Positions 28,763 through 38,003 of a stretch of DNA of 64,000 bases are shown here, one piece after another. A model generated the notes under the pieces. That model was not told where the DNA came from, did not search any database, and saw nothing but the letters and a program-made list of their open reading frames with translations. Source of the DNA: Comamonadaceae bacterium G21597-S1 (GTDB lineage Bacteria; Pseudomonadota; Gammaproteobacteria; Burkholderiales; Burkholderiaceae_C). Position numbers and translations under genes: made by a program. Location: NCBI GenBank assembly GCA_027214345.1, contig JAPWHR010000017.1:58878-122877 (forward strand), written 5' to 3'. Each line of letters begins with the position of its first letter. Position 1 is the first letter of the stretch.

Positions 28763-28821
28763 AACGTCTTGACCGAGCCCGCCGGCACCCGGCCCGCTCG
28801 AGCGCGGGAGCCGAACGATGA
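28759..28821 (+). CDS. Tiny coupling ORF (20 aa) between the two ATPases
   Basis: An ATG at 28759 follows a strong GGAGGA (28747-28752) at ideal spacing and overlaps the DppD-like stop (ATGA). The frame runs 20 codons (a very basic, arginine-rich peptide starting MKRLDRARRHP) and stops in an ATGA overlap with the second ATPase at 28818. The exact overlaps at both ends suggest that ribosomes are handed on from gene to gene. The peptide itself may have no function. Confidence 0.45.
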
Positions 28822-29771
28822 GTGCACCACTGGTTCGTTTCGACAAGGTCAGCGTGGTGTTCGGCGGCACGGTGCGCGCCTTGCAGGACGTCTCGCTCGA
28901 GCTCGACAAGGGCGACATCCTGGGCCTGGTCGGCGAGTCGGGCTCCGGCAAGACCACCTTGTGCCGCGTGCTGATCGGCCTGACCCCGCCCACCAGCGGC
29001 TCGGTCACGCTCGGCGCCCAGTCGGTGGCGCAACAGCTGCGCGAGCAGCCGCTGGCGTTCCGGCGCCGGGTGCAGATGCTGCTGCAGGATGCGGTGGCCT
29101 CGTTGTCGCCGCGCATGACCATCGGCCGCACGCTGGCCGAGCCGATCGCCATCCACCAGTTGCCCGAGGCGCAGGCGCGCGATCGCCTGCGCGCCATCAT
29201 GGACCGACTGGGCCTGCCGCAGGACGTGCTGGGCAAGTTCCCGCACCAGATCTCGGGCGGGCAGGCGCGGCGCGTCGGCGTGGCGCGGGCGCTGGTGATG
29301 CAGCCCGAGGTCATCGTCGCCGACGAACCGACGGCGGGCCTGGACGTGTCGGTGCAGGGCGAGTTGCTGAACCTGATGCTCGACCTGCAGCGCGAGTTCG
29401 CGCTGACCTACCTGCTGGTCAGCCACAACCTCAACGTGATCCGGCGCGTGACCCAGCGCACCGCCGTGATGTATCTGGGCCAGATCGTCGAGGAGGCGCC
29501 CACGGCCGCCTTGTTCGAGCGCCCCGCGCATCCGTACGCGGCCGCGTTGTTGTCGACCAACCCGGCCATCGATCCGGCGCGCCGCGCTCGCCGCATCGTG
29601 TTGCAGGGCGAGATTCCCAGTGTCGTGAATCCGCCCTCGGGATGCCGCTTCCATACCCGCTGCCCGGTGGCGCAGCCGCGTTGCGCGGTCGAGGAGCCGG
29701 CGCTGGTCGAACTCGGCGAGGCACGCCGCGTGCGTTGCCACTTTCCCTATTCGCTGGACCGCGCGCGCTGA
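28818..29771 (+). CDS. ABC transporter ATPase, DppF-like
   Basis: A 317-aa nucleotide-binding subunit. Walker A is VGESGSGKTTL, the signature is ISGGQARRVGVARAL, Walker B is VIVADEPTAGLD, and the switch His is in LLVSHNLNVI. The C terminus keeps the oligopeptide-type RFHTRCPVAQPRC cysteine pattern. It partners the DppD-like subunit. Because the second, duplicated permease pair has no ATPases of its own, these two subunits may serve both transporters. Confidence 0.92.
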   Translation: MSAPLVRFDKVSVVFGGTVRALQDVSLELDKGDILGLVGESGSGKTTLCRVLIGLTPPTSGSVTLGAQSVAQQLREQPLAFRRRVQMLLQDAVASLSPRMTIGRTLAEPIAIHQLPEAQARDRLRAIMDRLGLPQDVLGKFPHQISGGQARRVGVARALVMQPEVIVADEPTAGLDVSVQGELLNLMLDLQREFALTYLLVSHNLNVIRRVTQRTAVMYLGQIVEEAPTAALFERPAHPYAAALLSTNPAIDPARRARRIVLQGEIPSVVNPPSGCRFHTRCPVAQPRCAVEEPALVELGEARRVRCHFPYSLDRAR

Positions 29772-29853
29772 CGGGGCGCCGGTCGCGGAGCGTCCGCGAT
29801 CGGTGCGACAGCGGCGCGATGCGCACCGGACTGCTCATTACACGAGGAATGCC

Positions 29854-31374
29854 ATGACCATGGAACTGGGTACACGCCCCATCACGATCGAGGACGTCGT
29901 GATGGTGGCGACCACGGACACCGCCGTATCGGTGGCCCCGGCCGCGATGGACCGGGTCGCGCAGGCGCGCCAGACGGTGTTGCGACTGGCCGCGGATGGT
30001 CCGCCGATCTACGGACTGAACTCGGCGCTGGGCGCCAATACCGGCGCCAAGCTCGCGCCAGCCGACCTGGAGGCCTACCAGCGGCGTGCGGTGCGGGCGC
30101 GTTCGCTGGCCGTGGGACAGCCCTACGACACGGCATCGGTGCGGGCGATGCAGTTCGCCCGCATCGCCGGGCTGGTGCAGGCGGGCTCGGGCATCTCGCC
30201 GCAGGTGCTGCAGGCCTGCATCGAGCTGCTCAACCGCCGGGTGCATCCGGTGGTACCGCGCTGGGGCTCGATCGGCGTGTCCGACATGCCCTTGCTGGCC
30301 CACCTGGCCTTGCCGCTGTTCGGCGAAGGTCGCGCCGAGTACCGGGGCGAGACGCTGAGCGGCGCCGACGCGCTGGCGCGTGCCGGCCTGCAGCCGGCGG
30401 TGCTGGGCGCCAAGGACGGGCTGGCCTTGTTCAGCGCCAATGCGGCCACGGCGGCGCGCGGCAGCCTGGTCGTGCACGCCTTGCTGCAGACCATGGATGC
30501 CTGGCTGGCCGCAATCGCGCTGAGTTACGAGGGTTACCGGGCCAACGCATCGCCGCTGCGCGCGGATACGGCGGCCGCACGCCCGGCGGCCGGGCAGGAG
30601 GCGGTGGCGGCGCGGCTGCGCCAGTTGCTCGCCGGTGGTCAGTTGCTCACACCCGGCCATGCCCGGCGCGTGCAGGACCCGTTGTCGCTGCGTGTGGTGG
30701 CCCAGGTACATGGCGCCGCACAGGCGATGGCCGAAACGGCGCGTGCACAGATCGAGGTCGAACTCAACAGCGCGGCGGACAGCCCGCTGGTGCTGGCCGA
30801 CGAAGACCTGATGGTGTCGACCGGCAATTTCCACCTGCCGGCCGTGGCGCTGGCGCTGGACAGCTGTGCGATCGCATTGGCGCAGATGGCCAGCATGGGC
30901 GTGTCGCGCTGCCAGCGTTTCATGACGCCGGCGCTGACCGATCTGCCGCTGCAACTCACGCGCCATGGACCGGCGCATTCCGGCTTTGCGACGATCCAGA
31001 AGACGCTGGTGGTGTTGTGGTCGGAGATCCGTCAGCGCGCCAACCCCGGCAGCCTGGACTACATGCCGGTGTCCGAGACCATCGAGGACCATGCCTGCAT
31101 GTCACTGAGCGTGGCGGAGAAACTGGCCGAAGGCCTGGAGCGCGCGCGGTACCTGATCGCCATCGAGCTGATCATCGCGGCGCAGGCCGTGGACCTGCGC
31201 GAACTGGACCGCGACCGGCTTGGCCACGGTGCGCGCCTTGCCTACGACCGGGTCCGCGCCTTGGTGCCGATGCTCGGCGAGGACCGGTCGATGGGCCCGG
31301 ACATCGAACAGGTCTGCGCGGCGGTGGCGGCGGGGGCGTTCAGCGGCCTGCAGGCCGGGGGCGCGCCGTCGTGA
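29854..31374 (+). CDS. Ammonia-lyase-family protein lacking the MIO triad (copy 2)
   Basis: A 506-aa second member of the histidine/phenylalanine ammonia-lyase family. The Tyr53-region motif is IYGLNSALGAN. The segment that should read GSVGASGDL is GSIGVSDMP (138-146): Val142-Ser143-Asp144 replaces Ala-Ser-Gly and the following Asp is Met, so normal MIO formation is very unlikely. The QDRYSLR motif reads QDPLSLR, again losing the conserved Tyr. ETIEDHACMSL retains the late Glu region. It differs from copy 1 in sequence and in the form of the broken motif, suggesting a different substrate. The ATG at 29854 follows GAGGA. Its stop overlaps the next gene (GTGA). Confidence 0.8.
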   Translation: MTMELGTRPITIEDVVMVATTDTAVSVAPAAMDRVAQARQTVLRLAADGPPIYGLNSALGANTGAKLAPADLEAYQRRAVRARSLAVGQPYDTASVRAMQFARIAGLVQAGSGISPQVLQACIELLNRRVHPVVPRWGSIGVSDMPLLAHLALPLFGEGRAEYRGETLSGADALARAGLQPAVLGAKDGLALFSANAATAARGSLVVHALLQTMDAWLAAIALSYEGYRANASPLRADTAAARPAAGQEAVAARLRQLLAGGQLLTPGHARRVQDPLSLRVVAQVHGAAQAMAETARAQIEVELNSAADSPLVLADEDLMVSTGNFHLPAVALALDSCAIALAQMASMGVSRCQRFMTPALTDLPLQLTRHGPAHSGFATIQKTLVVLWSEIRQRANPGSLDYMPVSETIEDHACMSLSVAEKLAEGLERARYLIAIELIIAAQAVDLRELDRDRLGHGARLAYDRVRALVPMLGEDRSMGPDIEQVCAAVAAGAFSGLQAGGAPS

Positions 31375-32180
31375 GTCTCCTGTTCAACGCGCGCATGTAT
31401 TCGGTCAACGCCTCGGCCAAGGCAGACTGGAAGACGCTGATGGCCTGGGTCGTGCAACGTGCCGGCCTGGACTGGCAGGCGCTGGACCACGACGCGCCGG
31501 CACCCTTGTCGGCGTTGTGGGCACGCGATGACCTGGGCATGGCCATGATGTGCGGCCTGCCGTTCGCGCTGAGCCGGCCGCGGCCTCGGCTGATCGCCGC
31601 GCCCGTGCCCGCGCCGCAGCGTTATGGCGGCCGGCCGGTCTATTTCACCGACTTCGTCGTGCGCGCGGACGCGGGTTACCGCAACCTGGAGGACACCTTC
31701 GACGGCGTGCTGGGCTACACCATCCCGGAATCGATGTCGGGCGGCGTGGCGCCGTACCACCATCTCGCGCCGCTGCGACACGCGCGCGGGCGCCGGCTGT
31801 TTGCCGGTGTGGTCGGCGACCTGCTCAATGGCCGCGGCGTGATCGAGGCCGTGGCGAGCGGGCGCGTCGACGTCGGGACACTCGACAGTTATTACCTGGA
31901 TCTGCTTCGCCGGCACGATCCGGCCTTCGCGGCCCAGGTGCGGGTCGTGGCCAGCACCCGGGCCGAACCGATTCCGCCACTGGTGGCGACCGCCGCCCTG
32001 TCCGAGCGGCAACGGGGCGCATTGCGCGATGCCTTGCTGGCCACGGGCTCGGCGCCCGAAATCGCGCCGCTGATGCAGCGCCTGCTGCTGGCGGGATTTG
32101 CCATCGTCGACGCGCGGGACTACGATCATCTGGCCGACATGGCAACCAGCGCGCGGACCGAGTCCTTCGCGCGATTGTGA
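31371..32180 (+). CDS. PhnD-like binding protein without signal peptide (1)
   Basis: A 269-aa protein of the PhnD/SsuA/transferrin-like periplasmic-binding fold. It starts directly with NARMYSV and has no hydrophobic N terminus, so it should stay in the cytoplasm unless carried out otherwise. Core blocks include GLPFALSRPRPRLIAAPVP and GVIEAVASGRVDVGTLDSYY, the latter typical of PhnD-like proteins. The GTG start overlaps the lyase stop by four bases, tying it to lyase copy 2. It may sense, deliver or bind the lyase substrate or product. Function is unknown. Confidence 0.72.
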   Translation: MSLLFNARMYSVNASAKADWKTLMAWVVQRAGLDWQALDHDAPAPLSALWARDDLGMAMMCGLPFALSRPRPRLIAAPVPAPQRYGGRPVYFTDFVVRADAGYRNLEDTFDGVLGYTIPESMSGGVAPYHHLAPLRHARGRRLFAGVVGDLLNGRGVIEAVASGRVDVGTLDSYYLDLLRRHDPAFAAQVRVVASTRAEPIPPLVATAALSERQRGALRDALLATGSAPEIAPLMQRLLLAGFAIVDARDYDHLADMATSARTESFARL

Positions 32181-32365
32181 CGGGCGGGCCCGCCGGGTCG
32201 GTGGGCACGCGAATGGGGCGGGCTTGCTGGTACGGCCCTTGCATATCGTCAATCCCGCGACCGGATCAAGGTCCGTTCCGGGGACAGCAGCCGCTGTGCC
32301 TGCACTGCAGGCATACTCGACAACCCGGTGCCCACGCGCACTCCTAGCTTGCAAGGACCTCTTCC

Positions 32366-33925
32366 ATGACCCACAGATTTTCCCGGCGCAGTTTCGTGGT
32401 TGCAGGTGTCGGCGCCGTCGGCGCTGGCACAGTCGTCATGCCGTTCGACCTGCTGGCGCAGTCCGGTGGCGGACCGCGCCCCGCGATCACGGTGCGCATC
32501 GACCGCGAGTTCGATTCCCTCGACCCGGCGTATCGCCGCGGCCCGGCCGAAGGCAACGTCATGCGGGCCATCTTCCAGCGCCTGCTGACGCAGAAACCCA
32601 ATTCCACCGAACTCGAACCCGATGCGGCGGCGGACGTCAAGCAGGTTTCGCCGACGGTGATCGAGTTCAGGCTCAAGCCGGGCCAGATGTTCTCGGACGG
32701 TTTCGGCGAGATGACCGCGGAAGACGTGAAGTTCTCGTTCGAACGCATCGGCTTGCCACCGAAGGGTGGTGCCAAGGAGTCGTCGTACAAGAAGGACTGG
32801 CTGGGCCTGGTCGGCGTCGAGGTCAAGGGCAAGTACGAAGGCCGCATCGTGCTGGCCAACCCGCGTGCCAACATCTTCGACGTCGTCATCGCCGACGGTT
32901 CGGGTTGCATCGTGTCCAGGAAGGCGGTCGAGAAGCTGGGCAACGACTTCGGCACCAGGCCGGTCGGGTCCGGCCCGTATGTCGTGGCCTCGTATGACCG
33001 CCAGAAGGGCGTGGTACTCAAGCGCCATGCCGCGTATGCCGGCCGCAAGCGCCACTTCGAGGAGATCGGCATCAACGTGATCACCGATGCCAAGACCACC
33101 GACCTGGCGGTGCGTGCCGGCGAGGTCGATGTCGCGGTGTTGTCGCCGACGGCCGCCGACCCGCTGCGCGGCGTTGCCGGCCTCACGGTGACCGACCAGC
33201 CCAGCATGGCTTATGTCTGGATGGGCATGAACGTCGAGAAAGGGCCGCTGGCCGACCTGCGGGTGCGCCAGGCGATCCGCCTGGGACTGGACGTGGACCA
33301 GATGCTGCTGGCCGGCTACAACGGCAAGGTGCCACGGCTCAACACCACCATCCCGCCGCTGATCATGGGTGCGTGGAAAGAGGCGCCGGTCTACAAGCGC
33401 AACGTGGCCGAAGCCAAAAAACTGCTGGCCGCGGCCGGCGTGGGCAGTCTCAAGCTGCGCCTGACCGTGCTCAACCAGCAGCAATACCAGAACATGGCGC
33501 TGGTGGCGCAGGCGCTGCTGGCCGAGATTGGTGTCGCGATCGAGGTCGACGCGCAGGAAGGCGGCACCTACTGGAACGCCGGCAAGGGCGAGGCAGGCAA
33601 GAACCTGGAGCTGTACATGTCGCGGTTCTCCGGCAAGCACGACCCGAACTTTGTGCTGCAGTGGTTCCTGCCCTCGCAGATCGGCGACTGGAACTGGTCG
33701 CGCTGGAACAGCCCGGAGTTCGAAGCCCTGTACAACAAGGCGGCCGCCGAAATGGACGTGGCCAAGCGCCGTGCGCTGGTGGTCGAGGCCCAGCAACTGA
33801 TGGACAAGAGCAGTGCCTTCGTCTGGCTGACCAACGAGGCCAACGCGGTGGCGCACCGCAGCTGGATCAAGCCGGCCTCGATCCCGGGCTGGATTGACTG
33901 GCAATACGCCGAGTTCACGGCCTGA
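32366..33925 (+). CDS. Dipeptide-type ABC transporter substrate-binding protein (copy 2)
   Basis: A 519-aa paralogue, of equal length, of the binding protein at 24345. Long stretches are identical or nearly so, for example MTAEDVKFSFERI, PLRGVAGLTV and GYNGKVPRLNT. The signal is again twin-arginine (SRRSFVVAGVGAVGAG). Differences cluster in the N-terminal 60 residues and scattered surface positions. It begins transporter block 2. The 185-base upstream gap probably carries its own promoter. The ligand may resemble that of copy 1. Confidence 0.9.
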   Translation: MTHRFSRRSFVVAGVGAVGAGTVVMPFDLLAQSGGGPRPAITVRIDREFDSLDPAYRRGPAEGNVMRAIFQRLLTQKPNSTELEPDAAADVKQVSPTVIEFRLKPGQMFSDGFGEMTAEDVKFSFERIGLPPKGGAKESSYKKDWLGLVGVEVKGKYEGRIVLANPRANIFDVVIADGSGCIVSRKAVEKLGNDFGTRPVGSGPYVVASYDRQKGVVLKRHAAYAGRKRHFEEIGINVITDAKTTDLAVRAGEVDVAVLSPTAADPLRGVAGLTVTDQPSMAYVWMGMNVEKGPLADLRVRQAIRLGLDVDQMLLAGYNGKVPRLNTTIPPLIMGAWKEAPVYKRNVAEAKKLLAAAGVGSLKLRLTVLNQQQYQNMALVAQALLAEIGVAIEVDAQEGGTYWNAGKGEAGKNLELYMSRFSGKHDPNFVLQWFLPSQIGDWNWSRWNSPEFEALYNKAAAEMDVAKRRALVVEAQQLMDKSSAFVWLTNEANAVAHRSWIKPASIPGWIDWQYAEFTA

Positions 33926-33968
33926 TCCGTGATGGTGGCGGGCACGGCATGACGGGGGTGCCGCTCTG

Positions 33969-34955
33969 ATGGGGCCGCCGGCCACGCGCGCGCAGGAGAC
34001 CTGGCGTTACCTGGGCAGCCGCCTGGTGACGACGGTGATGATCATCTTCGGCGCCATGTTGCTGCTGTTCACCTTGTCGTCCATCGTGCCGGGCGATCCG
34101 GCGGCGACCCTGCTCGGGCCGCAGGCCTCGCCCGAGTTGTCGGCGCAGTTCATCCGCGAGATGGGGCTGGACCAGCCGGTGCATATCCGCTTGTGGCGCT
34201 TCTTCGGCAACCTGGCCGTGGGCAACCTCGGCGTCGACGTGGTCTCGGGCAAGCCGGTGGCCAGCCTGATCGCCGAGGCGATTCCCTACACCATCGTGCT
34301 GACGGTCTCGGCCATCGTGCTGGCCGTGATCATCGGCATTCCGCTGGGCATCTTCGCGGCGACCCATCGCGGCAGTGTGGCCGACAACGTGCTGGCCTTC
34401 CTGTCGGTGGCCTTCATCGCGGTGCCCGGCTTCGTGCTGGCGATCTTCCTGCTGCTGGTGTTCTCGATCTGGCTGGACTGGCTGCCGGTGCTGGGCACCA
34501 GCCGCTCCGGCGACCTGCTCGACGAATTCCGGCGCATGGTGCTGCCCACGGTGGCGCTGGCGCTGGGCTGGGTCGGCTTCATCGCGCGGCTGGTGCGCAC
34601 CTCGATGCTGGAGGTGATGGGCGAGAACTACATCCGCACCTCGCGCGCCTACGGCCTGTCCGAGCGCATGGTGACCTACAAATACGCGCTCAAGAATGCC
34701 TGCATCCCGACCATCACCATCCTGGGCATGGGCATCGGCCGGCTGCTCAGCCAGGGCGTGTTCGTCGAGATCGTGTTCGCGCGCCCGGGCCTGGGCCGGC
34801 TGATCTACGGCGCCATCTCCGACCGCAACTACCCGGTGGTGCAGGGCGCGGTGCTGGTGGTGGTGGTCGGTTTCGTGCTGGTCAACCTGATCGTCGACCT
34901 GTCGTATTCGGCGATCGATCCGCGCATCCGCCCCGGCGGTGGAGCGCTCGGGTGA
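33969..34955 (+). CDS. ABC transporter permease, DppB-like (copy 2)
   Basis: A 328-aa inner-membrane permease, closely matching the protein at 25930 (for example RLVRTSMLEVMGENYIRTS and IVFARPGLGRLIYGAISDRN). About six helices. A few extra N-terminal residues (MGPPATRAQ) differ from copy 1. Its stop overlaps the next permease by four bases (GTGA). It is part of the duplicated block 2. Confidence 0.92.
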   Translation: MGPPATRAQETWRYLGSRLVTTVMIIFGAMLLLFTLSSIVPGDPAATLLGPQASPELSAQFIREMGLDQPVHIRLWRFFGNLAVGNLGVDVVSGKPVASLIAEAIPYTIVLTVSAIVLAVIIGIPLGIFAATHRGSVADNVLAFLSVAFIAVPGFVLAIFLLLVFSIWLDWLPVLGTSRSGDLLDEFRRMVLPTVALALGWVGFIARLVRTSMLEVMGENYIRTSRAYGLSERMVTYKYALKNACIPTITILGMGIGRLLSQGVFVEIVFARPGLGRLIYGAISDRNYPVVQGAVLVVVVGFVLVNLIVDLSYSAIDPRIRPGGGALG

Positions 34956-35809
34956 ACACGCTGGCCGCGATCGCAGCCACGCTGCGCAAGGTGTGTTCGA
35001 CCTTCACCGGAGCCACCGGCCTGGTGATCGTCGCGCTGGTGCTGGCCTGCGCGGTGTTTGCGCCCTGGCTGGCGACGCACAACCCGAATGCGCTGGACGT
35101 GATGAACCGCTTCAGCGATCCGTCGCTCGCCCACTGGCTCGGCACCGACCACCTGGGACGCGACCTGTTCTCGCGCCTGGTGCACGGTGCCTCGGTGGCC
35201 ATGGTCAGTGCGATGTCGGCGATCGCGCTGGCCCTGGGCGTCGGCACCGCGCTGGGCATCCTGGCCGGTTACCTGCCGCCGCGCAGCGAACGTTTCGTGC
35301 TGATCGTGTTCGACGTGATCTCCTCCTTTCCCAGCGTCGTGCTGGCCCTGGCCGTGGTGGCCGTGTTCGGGCCGTCGCTGGTCATCGTGGTTCTCATCAT
35401 CGCGGTCACGCTGGTGCCGCATTTCGGCCGGGTTGCGCGCTCGCAGGTGCTGACGCTGCGCAGCGCGCCGTTCCTGGAGGCCGAACGCATCCTGGGCGCG
35501 TCCTGGCCGCGCATGGTGTTCCACCATGTGTTGCCCAACATCCTGGGGCCGCTGGTGATCCTGGCGTCGATGGACATCCCGGTCGTCATCGCCATCGAGG
35601 CCGGGCTGTCGTTCCTGGGCCTGGGCGTGCGCCCGCCGCTGGCGAGCTGGGGCACGCTGATCCAGGACGGATACCAGTACCTGTCCCAGTCCTGGGTGCC
35701 GGTGGTCGTGGCCAGCTCGGCGTTGGCCGTGGCGACGCTGGGATTCACCTTGTTCGGCGAAGCGCTGCGCGACGCGGTCGACCCGCGCATCGGCCGGGAG
35801 CACGGGTGA
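34952..35809 (+). CDS. ABC transporter permease, DppC-like (copy 2)
   Basis: A 285-aa inner-membrane permease matching the protein at 26901 (FLEAERILGASWPRMVFHHV; FLGLGVRPPLASWGTLIQDG). The GTG at 34952 overlaps the preceding stop. In block 1 the next gene is an ATPase. Here the stop overlaps a short 51-codon frame that looks like the beginning of an ATPase and then breaks off. It must therefore use ATPases encoded elsewhere, most simply those at 27755 and 28818. Confidence 0.92.
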   Translation: MNTLAAIAATLRKVCSTFTGATGLVIVALVLACAVFAPWLATHNPNALDVMNRFSDPSLAHWLGTDHLGRDLFSRLVHGASVAMVSAMSAIALALGVGTALGILAGYLPPRSERFVLIVFDVISSFPSVVLALAVVAVFGPSLVIVVLIIAVTLVPHFGRVARSQVLTLRSAPFLEAERILGASWPRMVFHHVLPNILGPLVILASMDIPVVIAIEAGLSFLGLGVRPPLASWGTLIQDGYQYLSQSWVPVVVASSALAVATLGFTLFGEALRDAVDPRIGREHG

Positions 35810-35961
35810 GCACGCAGGACGCACCGCAGGCAGCCGGTCCGCTGGTGTCCGTTTGCGGCCGGCGGCTGGTGGTCACGACGCCGCGCACGGCACCGGCCGC
35901 GTCGTCCGCGGGGTGGCGGGTGTGTTGCCACCTCCCGTTTTCGCGCGATCCCCAACGATGA
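35806..35961 (+). pseudogene. Possible ABC ATPase remnant (51 codons)
   Basis: A GTG frame overlaps the permease stop exactly where block 1 has its first ATPase. Its first half reads like an ATPase N terminus (GPLVSVCGRRLVVTTPRTA, compare TPLVAIRNLQLEASTARGTA in the intact ATPase). No Walker A follows; the frame changes character and ends in an ATGA overlap with the hydrolase at 35958. I read it as the stump left when the ATPase pair was deleted. It could instead be a short coupling ORF with chance similarity. Confidence 0.45.
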
Positions 35962-37991
35962 AACACGTCTGCAATTGGCCCCGTCCGATCCGAGAGATCA
36001 TGACCGCGTGGATCCCGATGACCGATGGTGTGCGCCTGGCCGCGCGCATCTGGCTGCCGCTCGACGCCGAGTCGGATCCGGTGCCGGCGCTGCTGGAATA
36101 CCTGCCCTACCGGCGCCGCGACGGCACCAGCCATCGTGACGCGATCACCCAGCCCTACATGGCGGGTCACGGGTATGCGGCGGTGCGGGTGGACGTGCGC
36201 GGCAGCGGCGACTCCGGCGGCGTGTTGCCGGACGAATACACGCGCCAGGAGATCGACGACGGCGTCGCGGTGATCGCCTGGCTGGCGGCGCAGCCCTGGT
36301 GCAGCGGCCGGGTCGGCATGTGGGGCATCAGCTGGGGCGGCATCAATACCTTGCAGGTTGCGGCGCGCCGTCCGCCTGCGCTGGCGGCCATCGTGCCGAT
36401 GGGTTTCGCCGACGACCGCTACAACGGCGACTGCCATTTCATGGGTGGCTGCGTGCTCGAGGGCAATATCAGCTGGGGCGGAAGTTTTTTTGCCGCCATG
36501 GCCTGCCCGCCGGATCCGGCCGTGGTCGGCGAGCACTGGCGCGCGATGTGGTTGCAGCGGCTGGAGCAGGCCGAGCCGCCGCTGGCGACCTGGCTGGCCC
36601 ATCCGCATCGCGATGCGTATTGGCGACGGGACGACGTGTTTGACGACCCGGACCGGATTCAGGTGCCCGCCTGGCTGGTCAACGGTTGGCAGGACAGTTA
36701 TGCGCGCAATATCCTGCCCCTGCTGGCGCGCCTGCAGGGGCCGAAGAAGGCCTTGATCGGGCCCTGGGCCCATGGCTGGCCGCACCTGGCCCGGCCCGGT
36801 CCGGCCATCGGTTTCCTTCAGGAGGCCGTGCGCTGGTGGGATCACTGGCTCAAGGACGTGGACAACGGCGTCATGGACGAGCCGATGCTGCGCGTGTGGA
36901 TGGGTGACTGGGTGGCACCGGCCCGGTTGGTGCCGCATTGGCCCGGGCGCTGGGTCGCACAGGACACCTGGCCGGCACCGGACGCCGCGTCCGCAACGCT
37001 GTTCCTGTGCGCGGACGGCGGACTGCATGCGCAGGCCGGCGTTGAGGCCGCGCTGGCGGTGCACAGCCCACAGACGAACGGTGCGCAGGCCGGCTACCAG
37101 TGTTCCTACGGCCTGGGGCCGGACCTGTCGGATGACCAGCAGGGCGACGATGCAACCAGCCTGTGTTTCGACACCGCGCCCTTGCCGCACGACCGGGAGC
37201 TGCTGGGCGAGCCGGAACTGGAACTGGACCTGCATGCCGACCAGCCGCAAGCGCTGCTGGCCGCGCGCCTGTGCGACGTGGCGCCGGACGGCCGTTCGCT
37301 GCGACTGAGTTATGGCCTGCTGAACCTGTCGCACCGGGACGGCTCCGGTTCGCCCCGGCCGCTGGTGCCCGGACAGATGGTGCGGGTGCGCCTGCGCCTG
37401 TGTGGCCTGGCGCATCGGGTGCCCGCGGGCCATCGCATCCGGCTGGCCTTGTCCAATGCCTACTGGCCGATCGCCTGGCCCGCGCCGGTTTCGCACACGC
37501 TGACCATCCACGCAGGCCGGGCGCGCCTGCAACTGCCGCTGCTGCGGCCCGATGCGGGCTTGCAGGACCCTGCGCCAGCTTTTGGCGAGCCCGAAGGCGC
37601 TCCGGAGCAGGCGCTGGTGGCGCTACGTCCGCGCGTCACGGACCGGCCGCAGGATCATCGGCAACAGCTGCCCGACGGCAGCTGGCTCTGGACGCGGGCG
37701 CGCGACCGCGGTGCCTGGAAGACCATCGACACCGACGTGGCCTACGACACACAGGGGGAGCTGCACTTCGTGGTGCACAACGACGATCCCTTGTCGGCCC
37801 AGCAGTCCATCACATTGACCACCGACATCGGTCGCAGCGGATGGAATACCCGGGTCGCGGTGACGACGCGGCTGAGCGCTGACGCAGAGCATTTCCGGGT
37901 GCAGGCGTCGCTGCAGGCCTGGGAGGGCGCTCAGCCGGTATTCAGCCGTGACTGGGACCTGCGGATCCCGCGCGAGCCCGACGCCCCATAA
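35958..37991 (+). CDS. CocE/NonD-type alpha/beta hydrolase (X-Pro dipeptidyl-peptidase family)
   Basis: A 677-aa hydrolase of the X-Pro dipeptidyl-peptidase S15/CocE family, which cleaves esters or peptides. The catalytic triad is visible: Ser125 in GISWGG, Asp246 in NGWQDSYARN and His272 in GPWAHGWPH. The C-terminal half is the jelly-roll domain typical of CocE (MVRVRLRLCGLAHRVPAGHR). No signal peptide. The ATG overlaps the end of the preceding remnant, so it is likely co-expressed with block 2. A seven-T run in Ser-Phe-Phe codons near 36485 is in frame. It may open an ester or amide form of the imported compound. Confidence 0.88.
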   Translation: MKHVCNWPRPIREIMTAWIPMTDGVRLAARIWLPLDAESDPVPALLEYLPYRRRDGTSHRDAITQPYMAGHGYAAVRVDVRGSGDSGGVLPDEYTRQEIDDGVAVIAWLAAQPWCSGRVGMWGISWGGINTLQVAARRPPALAAIVPMGFADDRYNGDCHFMGGCVLEGNISWGGSFFAAMACPPDPAVVGEHWRAMWLQRLEQAEPPLATWLAHPHRDAYWRRDDVFDDPDRIQVPAWLVNGWQDSYARNILPLLARLQGPKKALIGPWAHGWPHLARPGPAIGFLQEAVRWWDHWLKDVDNGVMDEPMLRVWMGDWVAPARLVPHWPGRWVAQDTWPAPDAASATLFLCADGGLHAQAGVEAALAVHSPQTNGAQAGYQCSYGLGPDLSDDQQGDDATSLCFDTAPLPHDRELLGEPELELDLHADQPQALLAARLCDVAPDGRSLRLSYGLLNLSHRDGSGSPRPLVPGQMVRVRLRLCGLAHRVPAGHRIRLALSNAYWPIAWPAPVSHTLTIHAGRARLQLPLLRPDAGLQDPAPAFGEPEGAPEQALVALRPRVTDRPQDHRQQLPDGSWLWTRARDRGAWKTIDTDVAYDTQGELHFVVHNDDPLSAQQSITLTTDIGRSGWNTRVAVTTRLSADAEHFRVQASLQAWEGAQPVFSRDWDLRIPREPDAP

Positions 37992-38003
37992 GCAATCCGA
38001 ACC

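Noticed and set aside
36484..36491. Possible frameshift at a seven-T run in the CocE-type hydrolase
   Set aside because: The frame continues with the full catalytic triad and normal C-terminal domain, so the run is read in frame.
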